Assembly (NCBI GenBank): GCA_034766995.1
Contig: CM068314.1
Location: 662,001-726,000, forward strand
DNA length: 64,000 nt
Direction of reading: 5' to 3'
From: Acanthacorydalis orientalis
Lineage: Eukaryota > Arthropoda > Insecta > Megaloptera > Corydalidae
Shown here: positions 19,510 through 34,500 of the stretch, piece after piece
How positions within the stretch are numbered: position 1 is the stretch's first letter
How the letters are laid out: every line of letters starts with the position of its first letter
Made by a program: the position numbers and the translations under genes
Notes under the pieces: model-generated
The model's input: only the letters and a program-made list of their open reading frames with translations
What the model was told of the DNA's origin: nothing
Databases searched by the model: none

Positions 19510-22500
19510 CGTCGACCAACAGCCACTTGTTCAGGTACACGAATTTTTTCTACACTCCTCAGACACTCTGCTCTAACGTACGGGTCTGTACGTCAACCCA
19601 CAGCCACTCATTCAGACAAACGAATTTTTTCTGCACTTCTCAGGCACTCTGTTGTAATGTACGGGTCCATACGTCAACCCACAGCCACTCATTCAGACAA
19701 ACGAATTTTTTCTGCACTTCTCAGGCACTCTGCTGTAATGTACGGGTCCATACGTCAACCCACAGCCACTTATTCAGACACACGAATTTTTTCTGCACTT
19801 CTCAGGCGCTCTGCTGTAACGTACGGGTCCTTACGTCAACCCACAGCCACTCATTCAGACACACGAATTTTTTCTGCACTTCTCAGGTGCTCTGTTGTAA
19901 TGTACGGGTCCATACGTCAACCCACAGCAACTTATTCAGACACACGAATTTTTTCTGCACTTCTCAGGCGCTCTGCTGCAACGTACGGGTCCTTACGTCA
20001 ACCCACAGCCACTTCTTCAGACACACGAATTTTTTCTGCACTTCTCAGGCGCTCTGCTGTAACGTACGGGTCCTTACGTCAACCCACAGCCACTTCTTCA
20101 GACACACGAATTTTTTCTGCACTTCTCAGGCGCTCTGCTGTAACGTACGGGTCCATACGTCAACCCACAGCCACTCATTCAGACACACGAATTTTTTCTG
20201 CACTTCTCAGGCGCTCTGCTGTAACGTACGGGTCCATACGTCAACCCACAGCCACTTATTCAGACACACGAATTTTTTCTGCACTTCTCAGGCACTCTGC
20301 TGTAACGTACGGGTCCATACGTCAACCCACAGCCACTTATTCAGACACACGAATTTTTTCTGCACTTCTCAGGTACTCTGCTGTAACGTACGGGTCTATA
20401 CGTCAACCCACAGCAACTCATTCAGACACACGAATTTTTTCTGCACTTCTCAGGCACTCTGCTGTAACGTACGGGTCCATACGTCAACCCACAGCCACTC
20501 ATTCAGACACACGAATTTTTTCTGCACTTCTCAGGCACTCTGCTGTAACGTACGGGTCCATACGTCAACCCACAGCCACTCATTCAGACACACGAATTTT
20601 TTCTGCACTTCCCAGGCACTCTGCTGTAACGTACGGGTCCATACGTCAACCCACAGCCACTCATTCAGACACACGAATTTTTTCTGCACTTCTCAGGCAC
20701 TCTGCTGTAACGTACGGGTCCATACGTCAACCCACAGCCACTCATTCAGACACACGAATTTTTTCTGCACTTCTCAGGCACTCTGCTGTAACGTACGGGT
20801 CCATACGTCAACCCACAGCCACTCATTCAGACACACGAATTTTTTCTGCACTTCTCAGGCACTCTGCTGTAACGTACGGGTCCATACGTCAACCCACAGC
20901 CACTCATTCAGACACACGAATTTTTTCTGCACTTCCCAGGCACTCTGCTGTAACGTACGGGTCCATACGTCAACCCACAGCCACTCATTCAGACACACGA
21001 ATTTTTTCTGCACTTCTCAGGCACTCTGCTGTAACGTACGGGTCCATACGTCAACCCACAGCCACTCATTCAGACACACGAATTTTTTCTGCACTTACCT
21101 AGGCACTCTGCTGTAACGTACGGGTCCATACGTCAACGCACAGCCACTCATTCAGACACACGAATTTTTTCTGCACTTCTCAGGCACTCTGCTGTAACGT
21201 ACGGGTCTATACGCCAACCCACAGCCACTCATTCAGACACACGAATTTTTTTTGCACTTCTCAGGCACTCTGCTGTAACGTACGGGTCCATACGTCAACC
21301 CACAGCCACTCATTCAGACACACGAATTTTTTCTGCACATCCCAGGCACTCTGCTGTAACGTACGGGTCCATACGTCAACCCACAGCCACTTATTCAGAC
21401 ACACGAATTTTTTCTGCACTTCCCAGGCACTCTGCTGTAACGTACGGGTCTATACGCCAACCCACAGCCACTCATTCAGACACACGAATTTTTTCTGCAC
21501 ATCCCAGGCACTCTGCTGTAACGTACGGGTCTATACGCCAACCCACAGCCACTTATTCAGACACACGAATTTTTTCTGCACTTCCCAGGCACTCTGCTGT
21601 AACGTACGGGTCCATACGTCAACCCACAGCCACTCATTCAGACACACGAATTTTTTCTGCACATCCCAGGCACTCTGCTGTAACGTACGGGTCCATACGT
21701 CAACCCACAGCCACTCATTCAGACACACGAATTTTTTCTGCACTTCTCAGGCACTCTGCTGTAACGTACGGGTCCATACGTCAACCCACAGCCACTTATT
21801 CAGACACACGAATTTTTTCTGCACTTCTCAGGCACTCTGCTGTAACGTACGGGTCCATACGTCAACCCACAGCCACTCATTCAGACACACGAATTTTTTC
21901 TGCACTTCTCAGGCACTCTGCTGTAACGTACGGGTCCATACGTCAACCCACAGCCACTTATTCAGACACACGAATTTTTTCTGCACTTCTCAGGCACTCT
22001 GCTGTAACGTACGGGTCCATACGCCAACCCACAGCCACTTATTCAGACACACGAATTTTTTCTGCACTTCTCAGGCACTCTGCTGTAACGTACGGGTCCA
22101 TACGTCAACCCACAGCCACTTATTCAGACACACGAATTTTTTCTGCACTTCTCAGGCACTCTGCTGTAACGTACGGGTCTATACGTCAACCCACAGCCAC
22201 TTATTCAGACACACGAATTTTTTCTGCACTTCTCAGGCACTCTGCTGTAACGTACGGGTCTATACGCCAACCCACAGCCACTTATTCAGACACACGAATT
22301 TTTTCTGCACTTCCCAGGCACTCTGCTGTAACGTACGGGTCTATACGCCAACCCACAGCCACTTATTCAGACACACGAATTTTTTCTGCACTTCTCAGGC
22401 ACTCTGCTGTAACGTACGGGTCCATACGTCAACCCACAGCCACTTATTCAGACACACGAATTTTTTCTGCACTTCCCAGGCACTCTGCTGTAACGTACGG

Positions 22501-25500
22501 GTCCATACGTCAACCCACAGCCACTTATTCAGAACCACGAATTTTTTGCACATCCCAGGCACTCTGCTGTAACGTACGGGTCCATACGTCAACCCACAGC
22601 CACTTATTCAGACACACGAATTTTTTCTGCACTTCCCAGGCACTCTGCTGTAACGTACGGGTCCATACGTCAACCCACAGCCACTTATTCAGACACACGA
22701 ATTTTTTCTGCACTTCCCAGGCACTCTGCTGTAACGTACGGGTCTATACGCCAACCCACAGCCACTTATTCAGACACACGAATTTTTTCTGCACTTCTCA
22801 GGCACTCTGCTGTAACGTACGGGTCCATACGTCAACCCACAGCCACTTATTCAGACACACGAATTTTTTCTGCACTTCCCAGGCACTCTGCTGTAACGTA
22901 CGGGTCCATACGTCAACCCACAGCCACTCATTCAGACACACGAATTTTTTCTGCACATCCCAGGCACTCTGCTGTAACGTACGGGTCTATACGTCAACCC
23001 ACAGCCACTTATTCAGACACACGAATTTTTTCTGCACATCCCAGGCACTCTGCTGTAACGTACGGGTCTATACGCCAACCCACAGCCACTCATTCAGACA
23101 CACGAATTTTTTCTGCACTTCCCAGGCACTCTGCTGTAACGTACGGGTCCATACGTCAACCCACAGCCACTCATTCAGACACACGAATTTTTTCTGCACA
23201 TCCCAGGCACTCTGCTGTAACGTACGGGTCTATACGTCAACCCACAGCCACTTATTCAGACACACGAATTTTTTCTGCACTTCCCAGGCACTCTGCTGTA
23301 ACGTACGGGTCTATACGCCAACCCACAGCCACTCATTCAGACACACGAATTTTTTTTGCACTTCTCAGGCACTCTGCTGTAACGTACGGGTCCATACGTC
23401 AACCCACAGCCACTCATTCAGACACACGAATTTTTTCTGCACTTACCCAGGCACTCTGCTGTAACGTACGGGTCCATACGTCAACGCACAGCCACTCATT
23501 CAGACACACGAATTTTTTCTGCACTTCTCAGGCACTCTGCTGTAACGTACGGGTCCGTACGTCAACCCACAGCCACTCATTCAGACACACGAATTTTTTC
23601 TGCACATCCCAGGCACTCTGCTGTAACGTACGGGTCCATACGTCAACCCACAGCCACTCATTCAGACACACGAATTTTTTCTGCACTTCTCAGGCACTCT
23701 GCTGTAACGTACGGGTCCGTACGTCAACCCACAGCCACTCATTCAGACACACGAATTTTTTCTGCACATCCCAGGCACTCTGCTGTAACGTACGGGTCCA
23801 TACGTCAACCCACAGCCACTCATTCAGACACACGAATTTTTTCTGCACTTCTCAGGCACTCTGCTGTAACGTACGGGTCTATACGCCAACCCACAGCCAC
23901 TTATTCAGACACACGAATTTTTTTTGCACTTCTCAGGCACTGTGCTGTAACGTACGGGTCCATACGTCAACCCACAGCCACTCATTCAGACACACGAATT
24001 TTTTCTGCACATCCCAGGCACTCTGCTGTAACGTACGGGTCTATACGCCAACCCACAGCCACTTATTCAGACACACGAATTTTTTCTGCACTTCCCAGGC
24101 ACTCTGCTGTAACGTATGGGTCTATACGCCAACCCACAGCCACTTATTCAGACACACGAATTGTTTCTGCACATCCCAGGCACTCTGCTGTAACGTACGG
24201 GTCTATACGCCAACCCACAGCCACTTATTCAGACACACGAATTTTTTCTGCACTTCCCAGGCACTCTACTGTAACGTACGGGTCCATACGTCAACCCACA
24301 GCCACTTATTCAGACACACGAATTTTTTCTGCACTTCTCAGGCACTCTGCTGTAACGTACGGGTCTATACGTCAACCCACAGCCACTCATTCAGACACAC
24401 GAATTTTTTCTGCACTTCTCAGGCACTCTGCTGTAACGTACGGGTCTATACGTCAACCCACAGCCACTCATTCAGACACACGAATTTTTTCTGCACTTCT
24501 CAGGCACTCTGCTGTAACGTACGGGTCCATACGTCAACCCACAGCCACTTATTCAGACACACGAATTTTTTCTGCACTTCTCAGGCACTGTGCTGTAACG
24601 TACGGGTCTATACGTCAACCCACAGCCACTCATTCAGACACACGAATTTTTTCTGCACTTCTCAGGCACTCTGCTGTAACGTACGGGTCCATACGTCAAC
24701 CCACAGCCACTTATTCAGACACACGAATTTTTTCTGCACTTCTCAGGCACTCTGCTGTAACGTACGGGTCCATACGCCAACCCACAGCCACTTATTCAGA
24801 CACACGAATTTTTTCTGCACTTCTCAGGCACTCTGCTGTAACGTACGGGTCCATACGTCAACCCACAGCCACTTATTCAGACACACGAATTTTTTCTGCA
24901 CTTCTCAGGCACTCTGCTGTAACGTACGGGTCTATACGTCAACCCACAGCCACTTATTCAGACACACGAATTTTTTCTGCACTTCTCAGGCACTCTGCTG
25001 TAACGTACGGGTCTATACGCCAACCCACAGCCACTTATTCAGACACACGAATTTTTTCTGCACTTCCCAGGCACTCTGCTGTAACGTACGGGTCTATACG
25101 CCAACCCACAGCCACTTATTCAGACACACGAATTTTTTCTGCACTTCTCAGGCACTCTGCTGTAACGTACGGGTCCATACGTCAACCCACAGCCACTTAT
25201 TCAGACACACGAATTTTTTCTGCACTTCCCAGGCACTCTGCTGTAACGTACGGGTCCATACGTCAACCCACAGCCACTTATTCAGAACCACGAATTTTTT
25301 GCACATCCCAGGCACTCTGCTGTAACGTACGGGTCCATACGTCAACCCACAGCCACTTATTCAGACACACGAATTTTTTCTGCACTTCCCAGGCACTCTG
25401 CTGTAACGTACGGGTCCATACGTCAACCCACAGCCACTTATTCAGACACACGAATTTTTTCTGCACTTCCCAGGCACTCTGCTGTAACGTACGGGTCTAT

Positions 25501-28500
25501 ACGCCAACCCACAGCCACTTATTCAGACACACGAATTTTTTCTGCACTTCTCAGGCACTCTGCTGTAACGTACGGGTCCATACGTCAACCCACAGCCACT
25601 TATTCAGACACACGAATTTTTTCTGCACTTCCCAGGCACTCTGCTGTAACGTACGGGTCCATACGTCAACCCACAGCCACTCATTCAGACACACGAATTT
25701 TTTCTGCACATCCCAGGCACTCTGCTGTAACGTACGGGTCTATACGTCAACCCACAGCCACTTATTCAGACACACGAATTTTTTCTGCACATCCCAGGCA
25801 CTCTGCTGTAACGTACGGGTCTATACGCCAACCCACAGCCACTCATTCAGACACACGAATTTTTTCTGCACTTCCCAGGCACTCTGCTGTAACGTACGGG
25901 TCCATACGTCAACCCACAGCCACTTATTCAGACACACGAATTTTTTCTGCACTTCCCAGGCACTCTGCTGTAACGTACGGGTCCATACGTCAACCCACAG
26001 CCACTTATTCAGACACACGAATTTTTTCTGCACTTCCCAGGCACTCTGCTGTAACGTACGGGTCTATACGCCAACCCACAGCCACTTATTCAGACACACG
26101 AATTTTTTCTGCACTTCTCAGGCACTCTGCTGTAACGTACGGGTCCATACGTCAACCCACAGCCACTTATTCAGACACACGAATTTTTTCTGCACTTCCC
26201 AGGCACTCTGCTGTAACGTACGGGTCCATACGTCAACCCACAGCCACTCATTCAGACACACGAATTTTTTCTGCACATCCCAGGCACTCTGCTGTAACGT
26301 ACGGGTCTATACGTCAACCCACAGCCACTTATTCAGACACACGAATTTTTTCTGCACATCCCAGGCACTCTGCTGTAACGTACGGGTCTATACGCCAACC
26401 CACAGCCACTCATTCAGACACACGAATTTTTTCTGCACATCCCAGGCACTCTGCTGTAACGTACGGGTCTATACGTCAACCCACAGCCACTTATTCAGAC
26501 ACACGAATTTTTTCTGCACATCCCAGGCACTCTGCTGTAACGTACGGGTCTATACGTCAACCCACAGCCACTTATTCAGACACACGAATTTTTTCTGCAC
26601 TTCCCAGGCACTCTGCTGTAACGTACGGGTCTATACGCCAACCCACAGCCACTCATTCAGACACACGAATTTTTTTTGCACTTCTCAGGCACTCTGCTGT
26701 AACGTACGGGTCCATACGTCAACCCACAGCCACTCATTCAGACACACGAATTTTTTCTGCACTTACCCAGGCACTCTGCTGTAACGTACGGGTCCATACG
26801 TCAACGCACAGCCACTCATTCAGACACACGAATTTTTTCTGCACTTCTCAGGCACTCTGCTGTAACGTACGGGTCCGTACGTCAACCCACAGCCACTCAT
26901 TCAGACACACGAATTTTTTCTGCACATCCCAGGCACTCTGCTGTAACGTACGGGTCCATACGTCAACCCACAGCCACTCATTCAGACACACGAATTTTTT
27001 CTGCACTTCTCAGGCACTCTGCTGTAACGTACGGGTCCATACGTCAACCCACAGCCACTCATTCAGACACACGAATTTTTTCTGCACATCCCAGGCACTC
27101 TGCTGTAACGTACGGGTCCATACGTCAACCCACAGCCACTCATTCAGACACACGAATTTTTTCTGCACTTCTCAGGCACTCTGCTGTAACGTACGGGTCT
27201 ATACGCCAACCCACAGCCACTTATTCAGACACACGAATTTTTTCTGCACATCCCAGGCACTCTGCTGTAACGTACGGGTCTATACGCCAACCCACAGCCA
27301 CTCATTCAGACACACGAATTTTTTCTGCACTTCCCAGGCACTCTGCTGTAACGTACGGGTCCATACGTCAACCCACAGCCACTTATTCAGACACACGAAT
27401 TTTTTCTGCACTTCTCAGGCACTCTGCTGTAACGTACGGGTCTATACGTCAACCCACAGCCACTTATTCAGACACACGAATTTTTTCTGCACATCCCAGG
27501 CACTCTGCTGTAACGTACGGGTCTATACGTCAACCCACAGCCACTTATTCAGACACACGAATTTTTTCTGCACTTCCCAGGCACTCTGCTGTAACGTACG
27601 GGTCTATACGCCAACCCACAGCCACTCATTCAGACACACGAATTTTTTCTGCACTTCTCAGGCACTCTGCTGTAACGTACGGGTCCATACGTCAACCCAC
27701 AGCCACTCATTCAGACACACGAATTTTTTCTGCACTTCTCAGGCACTCTGCTGTAACGTACGGGTCCATACGCCAACCCACAGCCACTCATTCAGACACA
27801 CGAATTTTTTCTGCACTTCTCAGGCACTCTGCTGTAACGTACGGGTCCATACGTCAACCCACAGCCACTCATTCAGACACACGAATTTTTTCTGCACATC
27901 CCAGGCACTCTGCTGTAACGTACGGGTCCATACGTCAACCCACAGCCACTCATTCAGACACACGAATTTTTTCTGCACTTCTCAGGCACTCTGCTGTAAC
28001 GTACGGGTCCGTACGTCAACCCACAGCCACTCATTCAGACACACGAATTTTTTCTGCACATCCCAGGCACTCTGCTGTAACGTACGGGTCCATACGTCAA
28101 CCCACAGCCACTCATTCAGACACACGAATTTTTTCTGCACTTCTCAGGCACTCTGCTGTAACGTACGGGTCTATACGTCAACCCACAGCCACTTATTCAG
28201 ACACACGAATTTTTTCTGCACATCCCAGGCACTCTGCTGTAACGTACGGGTCCATACGTCAACCCACAGCCACTCATTCAGACACACGAATTTTTTCTGC
28301 ACTTCTCAGGCACTCTGCTGTAACGTACGGGTCCATACGTCAACCCACAGCCACTTATTCAGACACACGAATTTTTTCTGCACTTCTCAGGCACTCTGCT
28401 GTAACGTACGGGTCCATACGTCAACCCACAGCCACTCATTCAGACACACGAATTTTTTCTGCACATCCCAGGCACTCTGCTGTAACGTACGGGTCTATAC

Positions 28501-31500
28501 GTCAACCCACAGCCACTTATTCAGACACACGAATTTTTTCTGCACATCCCAGGCACTCTGCTGTAACGTACGGGTCTATACGCCAACCCACAGCCACTCA
28601 TTCAGACACACGAATTTTTTCTGCACTTCCCAGGCACTCTGCTGTAACGTACGGGTCCATACGTCAACCCACAGCCACTCATTCAGACACACGAATTTTT
28701 TCTGCACATCCCAGGCACTCTGCTGTAACGTACGGGTCTATACGCCAACCCACAGCCACTCATTCAGACACACGAATTTTTTCTGCACTTCCCAGGCACT
28801 CTGCTGTAACGTACGGGTCCATACGTCAACCCACAGCCACTCATTCAGACACACGAATTTTTTCTGCACTTCTCAGGCACTCTGCTGTAACGTACGGGTC
28901 CATACGTCAACCCACAGCCACTCATTCAGACACACGAATTTTTTCTGCACTTCCCAGGCACTCTGCTGTAACGTACGGGTCCATACGTCAACCCACAGCC
29001 ACTCATTCAGACACACGAATTTTTTCTGCACTTCTCAGGCACTCTGCTGTAACGTACGGGTCTATACGCCAACCCACAGCCACTCATTCAGACACACGAA
29101 TTTTTTCTGCACTTCTCAGGCACTCTGCTGTAACGTACGGGTCCATACGTCAACCCACAGCCACTCATTCAGACACACGAATTTTTTCTGCACTTCTCAG
29201 GCACTCTGCTGTAACGTACGGGTCCATACGTCAACCCACAGCCACTCATTCAGACACACGAATTTTTTCTGCACATCCCAGGCACTCTGCTGTAACGTAC
29301 GGGTCCATACGTCAACCCACAGCCACTCATTCAGACACACGAATTTTTTCTGCACTTCTCAGGCACTCTGCTGTAACGTACGGGTCTATACGCCAACCCA
29401 CAGCCACTTATTCAGACACACGAATTTTTTCTGCACTTCTCAGGCACTCTGCTGTAACGTACGGGTCCATACGTCAACCCACAGCCACTCATTCAGACAC
29501 ACGAATTTTTTCTGCACATCCCAGGCACTCTGCTGTAACGTACGGGTCTATACGCCAACCCACAGCCACTTATTCAGACACACGAATTTTTTCTGCACTT
29601 CCCAGGCACTCTGCTGTAACGTACGGGTCCATACGTCAACCCACAGCCACTTATTCAGACACACGAATTTTTTCTGCACTTCCCAGGCACTCTGCTGTAA
29701 CGTACGGGTCTATACGCCAACCCACAGCCACTTATTCAGACACACGAATTTTTTCTGCACTTCTCAGGCACTCTGCTGTAACGTACGGGTCTATACGTCA
29801 ACCCACAGCCACTTATTCAGACACACGAATTTTTTCTGCACTTCCCAGGCACTCTGCTGTAACGTACGCGTCCATACGCCAACCCACAGCCACTTATTCA
29901 GACACACGAATTTTTTCTGCACTTCTCAGGCACTCTGCTGTAACGTACGGGTCTATACGTCAACCCACAGCCACTTATTCAGACACACGAATTTTTTCTG
30001 CACTTCTCAGGCACTCTGCTGTAACGTACGGGTCTATACGTCAACCCACAGCCACTTATTCAGACACACGAATTTTTTCTGCACTTCCCAGGCACTCTGC
30101 TGTAACGTACGGGTCCATACGTCAACCCACAGCCACTTATTCAGACACACGAATTTTTTCTGCACTTCTCAGGCACTCTGCTGTAACGTACGGGTCTATA
30201 CGCCAACCCACAGCCACTTATTCAGACACACGAATTTTTTCTGCACTTCTCAGGCACTCTGCTGTAACGTACGGGTCTATACGCCAACCCACAGCCACTT
30301 ATTCAGACACACGAATTTTTTCTGCACTTCTCAGGCACTCTGCTGTAACGTACGGGTCCATACGTCAACCCACAGCCACTTATTCAGACACACGAATTTT
30401 TTCTGCACTTCTCAGGCACTCTGCTGTAACGTACGGGTCCATACGTCAACCCACAGCCACTTATTCAGACACACGAATTTTTTCTGCACTTCCCAGGCAC
30501 TCTGCTGTAACGTACGGGTCCATACGTCAACCCACAGCCACTTATTCAGACACACGAATTTTTTCTGCACATCCCAGGCACTCTGCTGTAACGTACGGGT
30601 CCATACGTCAACCCACAGCCACTCATTCAGACACACGAATTTTTTCTGCACATCCCAGGCACTCTGCTGTAACGTACGGGTCCATACGTCAACCCACAGC
30701 CACTTATTCAGACACACGAATTTTTTCTGCACTTCTCAGGCACTCTGCTGTAACGTACGGGTCCATACGCCAACCCACAGCCACTTATTCAGACACACGA
30801 ATTTTTTCTGCACTTCTCAGGCACTCTGCTGTAACGTACGGGTCTATACGCCAACCCACAGCCACTTATTCAGACACACGAATTTTTTCTGCACTTCCCA
30901 GGCACTCTGCTGTAACGTACGGGTCCATACGTCAACCCACAGCCACTTATTCAGACACACGAATTTTTTCTGCACTTCTCAGGCACTCTGCTGTAACGTA
31001 CGGGTCCATACGTCAACCCACAGCCACTTATTCAGACACACGAATTTTTTCTGCACTTCTCAGGCACTCTGCTGTAACGTACGGGTCCATACGTCAACCC
31101 ACAGCCACTTATTCAGACACACGAATTTTTTCTGCACTTCTCAGGCACTCTGCTGTAACGTACGGGTCCATACGTCAACCCACAGCCACTCATTCAGACA
31201 CACGAATTTTTTCTGCACTTCTCAGGCACTCTGCTGTAACGTACGGGTCCATACGTCAACCCACAGCCACTCATTCAGACACACGAATTTTTTCTGCACA
31301 TCCCAGGCACTCTGCTGTAACGTACGGGTCCATACGTCAACCCACAGCCACTCATTCAGACACACGAATTTTTTCTGCACATCCCAGGCACTCTGCTGTA
31401 ACGTACGGGTCCATACGTCAACCCACAGCCACTTATTCAGACACACGAATTTTTTCTGCACTTCTCAGGCACTCTGCTGTAACGTACGGGTCCATACGCC

Positions 31501-34500
31501 AACCCACAGCCACTTATTCAGACACACGAATTTTTTCTGCACTTCTCAGGCACTCTGCTGTAACGTACGGGTCTATACGCCAACCCACAGCCACTTATTC
31601 AGACACACGAATTTTTTCTGCACATCCCAGGCACTCTGCTGTAACGTACGGGTCCATACGTCAACCCACAGCCACTCATTCAGACACACGAATTTTTTCT
31701 GCACATCCCAGGCACTCTGCTGTAACGTACGGGTCCATACGTCAACCCACAGCCACTTATTCAGACACACGAATTTTTTCTGCACTTCTCAGGCACTCTG
31801 CTGTAACGTACGGGTCCATACGCCAACCCACAGCCACTTATTCAGACACACGAATTTTTTCTGCACTTCTCAGGCACTCTGCTGTAACGTACGGGTCCAT
31901 ACGTCAACCCACAGCAACTCATTCAGACACACGAATTGTTTCTGCACATCCCAGGCGCTCTGCTGTAACGTACGGGTCTATACGCCAACCCACAGCCACT
32001 TATTCAGACACACGAATTTTTTCTGCACTTCCCAGGCACTCTGCTGTAACGTACGGGTCCATACGTCAACCCACAGCCACTTATTCAGACACACGAATTT
32101 TTTCTGCACTTCCCAGGCACTCTGCTGTAACGTACGGGTCCATACGCCAACCCACAGCCACTTATTCAGACACACGAATTTTTTCTGCACTTCTCAGGCA
32201 CTCTGCTGTAACGTACGGGTCTATACGTCAACCCACAGCCACTTATTCAGACACACGAATTTTTTCTGCACTTCTCAGGCACTGTGCTGTAACGTACGGG
32301 TCTATACGCCAACCCACAGCCACTTATTCAGACACACGAATTTTTTCTGCACTTCTCAGGCACTGTGCTGTAACGTACGGGTCTATACGTCAACCCACAG
32401 CCACTCATTCAGACACACGAATTTTTTCTGCACTTCTCAGGCACTCTGCTGTAACGTACGGGTCCATACGTCAACCCACAGCCACTTATTCAGACACACG
32501 AATTTTTTCTGCACTTCTCAGGCACTCTGCTGTAACGTACGGGTCCATACGTCAACCCACAGCCACTTATTCAGACACACGAATTTTTTCTGCACTTCTC
32601 AGGCACTCTGCTGTAACGTACGGGTCCATACGTCAACCCACAGCCACTTATTCAGACACACGAATTTTTTCTGCACATCCCAGGCACTCTGCTGTAACGT
32701 ACGGGTCTATACGTCAACCCACAGCCACTTATTCAGACACACGAATTTTTTCTGCACTTCTCAGGCACTCTGCTGTAACGTACGGGTCTATACGTCAACC
32801 CACAGCCACTCATTCAGACACACGAATTTTTTTTGCACTTCTCAGGCACTCTGCTGTAACGTACGGGTCCATACGTCAACCCACAGCCACTCATTCAGAC
32901 ACACGAATTTTTTCTGCACATCCCAGGCACTCTGCTGTAACGTACGGGTCTATACGCCAACCCACAGCCACTTATTCAGACACAAGAATTTTTTCTGCAC
33001 TTCCCAGGCACTCTGCTGTAACGTACGGGTCCATACGTCAACCCACAGCCACTTCTTCAGACACACGAATTTTTTCTGCACTTCTCAGACACTTTGCTGT
33101 AACGTACGGGTCTATACGCCAACCCACAGCCACTTATTCAGACACACGAATTTTTTCTGCACTTCCCAGGCACTCTGCTGTAACGTACGGGTCCATACGT
33201 CAACCCACAGCCACTCATTCAGACACACGAATTTTTTCTGCACATCCCAGGCACTCTGCTGTAACGTACGGGTCCATACGTCAACCCACAGCCACTTATT
33301 CAGACACACGAATTTTTTCTGCACTTCTCAGGCACTCTGCTGTAACGTACGGGTCCATACGTCAACCCACAGCCACTCATTCAGACACACGAATTTTTTC
33401 TGCACTTCTCAGGCACTCTGCTGTAACGTACGGGTCCATACGCCAACCCACAGCCACTTATTCAGACACACGAATTTTTTCTGCACTTCTCAGGCACTCT
33501 GCTGTAACGTACGGGTCCATACGCCAACCCACAGCCACTTATTCAGACACACGAATTTTTTCTGCACTTCTCAGGCACTCTGCTGTAACGTACGGGTCCA
33601 TACGTCAACCCACAGCCACTTATTCAGACACACGAATTTTTTCTGCACTTCTCAGGCACTCTGCTGTAACGTACGGGTCTATACGCCAACCCACAGCCAC
33701 TTATTCAGACACACGAATTTTTTCTGCACTTCCCAGGCACTCTGCTGTAACGTACGGGTCTATACGCCAACCCACAGCCACTTATTCAGACACACGAATT
33801 TTTTCTGCACTTCTCAGGCACTCTGCTGTAACGTACGGGTCCATACGTCAACCCACAGCCACTTATTCAGACACACGAATTTTTTCTGCACTTCCCAGGC
33901 GCTCTGCTGTAACGTACGGGTCCATACGTCAACCCACAGCCACTTATTCAGACACACGAATTTTTTCTGCACTTCTCAGGCACTCTGCTGTAACGTACGG
34001 GTCCATACGTCAACCCACAGCCACTCATTCAGACACACGAATTTTTTCTGCACTTCTCAGGCACTCTGCTGTAACGTACGGGTCTATACGCCAACCCACA
34101 GCCACTTATTCAGACACACGAATTTTTTCTGCACTTCCCAGGCACTCTGCTGTAACGTACGGGTCCATACGTCAACCCACAGCCACTCATTCAGACACAC
34201 GAATTTTTTCTGCACTTCTCAGGCACTCTGCTGTAACGTACGGGTCTATACGCCAACCCACAGCCACTCATTCAGACACACGAATTTTTTCTGCACTTCC
34301 CAGGCACTCTGCTGTAACGTACGGGTCCATACGTCAACCCACAGCCACTCATTCAGACACACGAATTTTTTCTGCACTTCTCAGGCACTCTGCTGTAACG
34401 TACGGGTCTATACGCCAACCCACAGCCACTTATTCAGACACACGAATTTTTTCTGCACATCCCAGGCACTCTGCTGTAACGTACGGGTCCATACGTCAAC

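Noticed and set aside
19497..21116. 539-codon and overlapping 481-codon plus-strand frames in the satellite
   Set aside because: Both consist only of the 27-residue translation of the 81-bp unit, lack a proper ATG start, overlap in different frames and exist because the unit length is a multiple of 3.
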